From Acidimicrobiia bacterium (lineage in GTDB: Bacteria > Actinomycetota > Acidimicrobiia > Acidimicrobiales > Bin134), in assembly GCA_022822905.1 (NCBI GenBank), contig JAJDYE010000019.1, forward strand, positions 1-41,369: a stretch of 41,369 nt of DNA, read 5' to 3'. Under the pieces are notes generated by a model. That model was not told the DNA's origin, made no database searches, and saw only the letters and a list, made by a program, of their open reading frames with translations. This document shows, piece by piece, positions 38,888 through 41,369 of this stretch. Both the position numbers and the translations under genes were made by a program. Within the stretch, counting starts at the first letter, position 1. The number at the start of each line of letters is the position of its first letter.

Positions 38888-41369
38888 TTATCGGCAGCGC
38901 ACCGGCTTGTTGTCGCCTACTTTTTTGTTTCCGGCGATCTTGGCTTGCATTCCGACTTGGTACCAACCGGCGTTCGGGACGTCGAACGTCGTCGAGGTGC
39001 CCGCGACCGCGGTTTGGAATCCGCGGTGGCCGCGGTTTTTCGCCTCGCTCGCCCAGATATCCGGATTCAGGGTTTCGGGGGTCTTGCTCCAAGTGACCGT
39101 GATGACCCAGCCCGAGCCCGACGACTCGCACGAAACAGAGTCGAACGCCAAAGAGGGCTTCGGCTCGGGCTTGGGCTTTGCGGGGGTGGTCTGGCCGGTG
39201 ATCCACTCTGAGACGCCATCAGCGTTGAACGCCGCCACCCGCACGTCGTAGGCCGAGCCGTTCACAAGCCCGGTGATGGTGTGCGATGTGGCCAAATCCG
39301 AGCCGTGGTCCAAGTCCTCGGACCCCGCAGCGGCGTCACCCCACGCCTGGGTCACAAGCTTCCACTGCACCCGATACCCGAAACCAGCGGCGGGCGCGGT
39401 GGCCGACACCGACCACGTGACCGCGATCTGCTTGTCACCGGCGCTCAGCGACAGGCCCGAAGCCGGATCGGGGGCTGACGCCGCAGCAGCGGGGGTGGTC
39501 TGGCCGGTGATCCACTCTGAGACGCCATCAGCGTTGAACGCCGCCACCCGCACGTCGTAGGCCGAGCCGCCCGCAAGCCCGGTGATCGTGTAGGACGTGG
39601 CAAGGTCCGAGCCGTGGTCCAAATCCTCGGACCCCACAGCGGCGTCACCCCACGCCTGGGTCACAAGCTTCCACTGCACCCGATACCCGAAACCAGCGGC
39701 GGGCGTCGTGGCCGACACCGACCACGAGACCGCGATCTGCTTATCGCCCGCGCTCAGCGACAACCCCGACGCCGGAGCCGGGGCCGCCGCTTTCGGCTCG
39801 GGCTTGGCGGCGATTGTGCAGTTGGCGGCCTCGGCCTTTTTCAGCTCGGCAACCACCGGGCTCCAGCGCGAGCTCGAGTAGGCGTCGGCGTGGCCCTGGG
39901 CCTGGGCCGAGGTCATCGCGGAGATGCCGGGGAAGTCCTCAACGCACAACCCCTCCAAAGCGCCGTTCCAGCGGTCGACGTGGTCCTGGCCGTGGTGGGT
40001 CTCGGCCGCATACCCCCTCACAGTGGCGACCAAGCTCGCCGGGGCCTTGTAGGCGGGGGCTGTGGGGGTGGCCTGGTCGCTGATCCACGCCGAGACGCCG
40101 TGAGCGTTGAACGCGGCCACCCGCACGTCATAGGCCGAGCCGCCCGCCAGCCCGGTGATCGTGTGCGATGTGGCAAGGTCCGAGCCGTGGTCCAAGTCCT
40201 CGGTTTGGGCTGCGGCCTGGTCCCACGTCTGGGTCGTGAGCTTCCACTGCACCCGATACCCGAAACCGGCTTCGGGGGCTGTGGCCGAGGCAGTCCATGA
40301 AACCGCTATCTCCCCGTCACCCGCGGCCAGCGACAAGCCCGACGCCTCGAATGGCGGGGCGCTGAGGTAGTAGCGGAGGTCTTTGCAGGCTTGGGTTTCC
40401 GGCGTTGTCTTGCACTCTTTTTCCTCCATGTCTTGCAGCGCATCGAGGAATGCTTTGGCGTCTATCACGACGGTTTTTACGAGCTTGGAATCGCTTTGCG
40501 AATCGCTTTGCGAATCGCTCGCACTGAGCGAATCCGAATTGCCGGTGAAGTGGCACGCAGCGACGACACCTATCTCAGTCAAAAGGCCGCCAGCCGTTGT
40601 GACGACCCTTCTGCCGAATTTGACGGTGGTGCGAGCCCCGTCTTCGGTTAACCCCCATACTTGGCCGAAAAATGATTTTTTCTTGCCCTCTTCTATTTTT
40701 TCGATCTCGTGCTCGATCAAGATTTCCACCCCCTGGCCTGCCAAATCCTCTCCGCCTTCGCCGCACGCGACGAACACCACCACATCGGAAACCACGTCGG
40801 CTGCGTCGGTTATGAATATCTCCAAGTCCCTGCACGCGCTGCCGCCGGTGCGGCACACCGTCGATCTGGCCTTTATGTCATGGCAGACCGCGGTGTGGGG
40901 GTATAGGTCTTTCCATCGGTCGGAATGGCTGTCGGCGTGCTGGTGCTGGCCTGCGGGGCAATCCGTCTGAGCCGTGGTCGAATAGCAGCCCGAGACGTGG
41001 CCGTGAATGGTGGTCGATGTCGCCAACTGGCCGCCGGGGCATTGGTGGGCCGGATTCAGGGGCGAGTGGCAGTTGACGACGTGGCCGTGAATGGTGGTCG
41101 ATCCGGGGTGCTGGCCGCCGCCGCACGAGTGGCTCCCGGCGTGGCAGGTGTTGGTGTCGGCGTGGCGGTGCTCGCCGTCCCCCGTCGTGCAATCACGGGC
41201 CTTGCAGTCGGAGACGTGGCCGTGGGTTGTGGTCGATCCCGGCGTCTCCCCGGTCGGGCATTGGTGGGCCGGTTTCGTGGTCGGGTGGCAGCCCGAGACG
41301 TGGCCGTGGGTTGTGGTCGATAGAGCGTGCTGGCCGCCGCCGCACGAGAGGCTCCCGGCGTGGCAGGTG
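38888..41369 (-). CDS. large Cys/His-repeat and fibronectin type III protein (partial, N-terminus beyond window)
   Basis: The frame is open through the right window edge, at least 826 residues. N-terminal visible part (40900-41369) is a Cys/His-rich repeat region with STT[T/I]HGHV..C recurring four times. Then an ~160-residue segment with paired cysteines, a Ser/Asp tract (SASDSQSDSQSDS), three fibronectin III domains (each with ASGLSL.AGD...AVSW, GFGYRVQWKL, TGL..GSAYDVRVAAFN), the first and second separated by a ~75-residue segment containing GYAAETHHGQDHVDRWN and MTSAQAQGHADAYSSSRW, and an Ig-like C-terminal domain (SVSCESSGSGWVITVTWSK). It is likely secreted or surface-bound, but its signal sequence is outside. 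TTG at 41026 is an internal codon, not the start. Confidence 0.75.
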   Translation of the reverse strand, partial: TCHAGSLSCGGGQHALSTTTHGHVSGCHPTTKPAHQCPTGETPGSTTTHGHVSDCKARDCTTGDGEHRHADTNTCHAGSHSCGGGQHPGSTTIHGHVVNCHSPLNPAHQCPGGQLATSTTIHGHVSGCYSTTAQTDCPAGQHQHADSHSDRWKDLYPHTAVCHDIKARSTVCRTGGSACRDLEIFITDAADVVSDVVVFVACGEGGEDLAGQGVEILIEHEIEKIEEGKKKSFFGQVWGLTEDGARTTVKFGRRVVTTAGGLLTEIGVVAACHFTGNSDSLSASDSQSDSQSDSKLVKTVVIDAKAFLDALQDMEEKECKTTPETQACKDLRYYLSAPPFEASGLSLAAGDGEIAVSWTASATAPEAGFGYRVQWKLTTQTWDQAAAQTEDLDHGSDLATSHTITGLAGGSAYDVRVAAFNAHGVSAWISDQATPTAPAYKAPASLVATVRGYAAETHHGQDHVDRWNGALEGLCVEDFPGISAMTSAQAQGHADAYSSSRWSPVVAELKKAEAANCTIAAKPEPKAAAPAPASGLSLSAGDKQIAVSWSVSATTPAAGFGYRVQWKLVTQAWGDAAVGSEDLDHGSDLATSYTITGLAGGSAYDVRVAAFNADGVSEWITGQTTPAAAASAPDPASGLSLSAGDKQIAVTWSVSATAPAAGFGYRVQWKLVTQAWGDAAAGSEDLDHGSDLATSHTITGLVNGSAYDVRVAAFNADGVSEWITGQTTPAKPKPEPKPSLAFDSVSCESSGSGWVITVTWSKTPETLNPDIWASEAKNRGHRGFQTAVAGTSTTFDVPNAGWYQVGMQAKIAGNKKVGDNKPVRCR
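39180..39797 (-). repeat. two near-identical 309-bp direct repeats (FN3 modules)
   Basis: Units begin at 39180 and 39489, a period of 309 bases (103 codons), each encoding one fibronectin III domain. They differ at few bases by eye. A third, more diverged unit lies at about 40059-40340. The similarity suggests recent duplication or gene conversion. Confidence 0.8.
40488..40520 (-). repeat. 12-bp tandem repeat (SDSQ codons)
   Basis: GAATCGCTTTGC occurs at 40488 and 40500, with a partial third copy at 40512-40520, encoding SDSQ repeats in the linker of the FN3 protein. Length changes here would keep the frame. Confidence 0.8.
40900..41369 (-). repeat. Cys/His-rich repeat region of the FN3 protein
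   Basis: Repeats of about 27-45 codons each contain STTTHGHV or STTIHGHV followed two residues later by Cys, and several end in AHQCP-G. Further CH-rich pieces read TCHAGSHSCGGGQH and EHRHADTNTCHAGS. The DNA of the units is also similar (recurrent ACGTGGCCGTG on the plus strand). The array continues beyond the window. Metal binding is suggested by composition only. Confidence 0.7.

Overview
The window looks like a chromosomal segment of a high-GC actinobacterium, most plausibly of the class Acidimicrobiia. That placement is inferred from content and order: an actinobacterial integration host factor (mihF) leads gmk-rpoZ-coaBC-metK-priA, PriA has lost its Walker A motif, and the whole pyrR-to-priA/def/fmt/rsmB block follows the usual actinobacterial order. 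There are no tRNA, rRNA or CRISPR sequences that I can see.

Left end (1-2550): the terminus of an IS3-type element, two unrecognised small genes, a gene-poor stretch and a MazF-type toxin-antitoxin pair. The antitoxin is an internal tandem duplication of a ribbon-helix-helix protein. Next (2584-7251) is a minus-strand cluster that looks like cation homeostasis: a channel-like protein, a nitronate monooxygenase-like flavoenzyme, an internally duplicated MgtE/SLC41-type transporter and a protein with two PhoU plus two RCK_C modules. A divergent Rieske oxygenase follows.

Centre (8745-23067): housekeeping genes, nearly all on the minus strand. They comprise infC-rpmI-rplT-trmH, a cold-shock-like protein with hisG, def-fmt-rsmB-mogA-ribD as an overlapping chain, and mihF-gmk-rpoZ-coaBC-metK-priA. 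Three of these genes (infC, trmH, gmk) have no ATG/GTG/TTG that preserves the family N-terminus, so near-cognate starts are likely.

Pyrimidine operon (25733-34840, minus): pyrR-pyrB-pyrC-carA-carB-pyrD-pyrF, lacking pyrK. A clear PyrR-binding RNA hairpin and a terminator-like hairpin precede pyrR, so the operon is probably controlled by PyrR attenuation. A secreted Calx-beta/LysM protein is inserted between pyrF and mihF.

Right end (34975-41369) is accessory DNA. Three 51-bp repeats stand in front of an AlbA_2/HATPase_c_4 (Schlafen-like, COG2865-type) regulator, followed by a HipA N-terminal remnant. Next come two convergent membrane-protein genes that share an inverted, near-duplicate 90-bp promoter/leader/N-terminal segment folding around the start codon; one is knocked out of frame by an extra C in a poly-C tract. 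The window ends inside a large fibronectin-III protein with Cys/His-rich tandem repeats. The two most unusual signals are the 51-bp repeat array and the duplicated hairpin leader.
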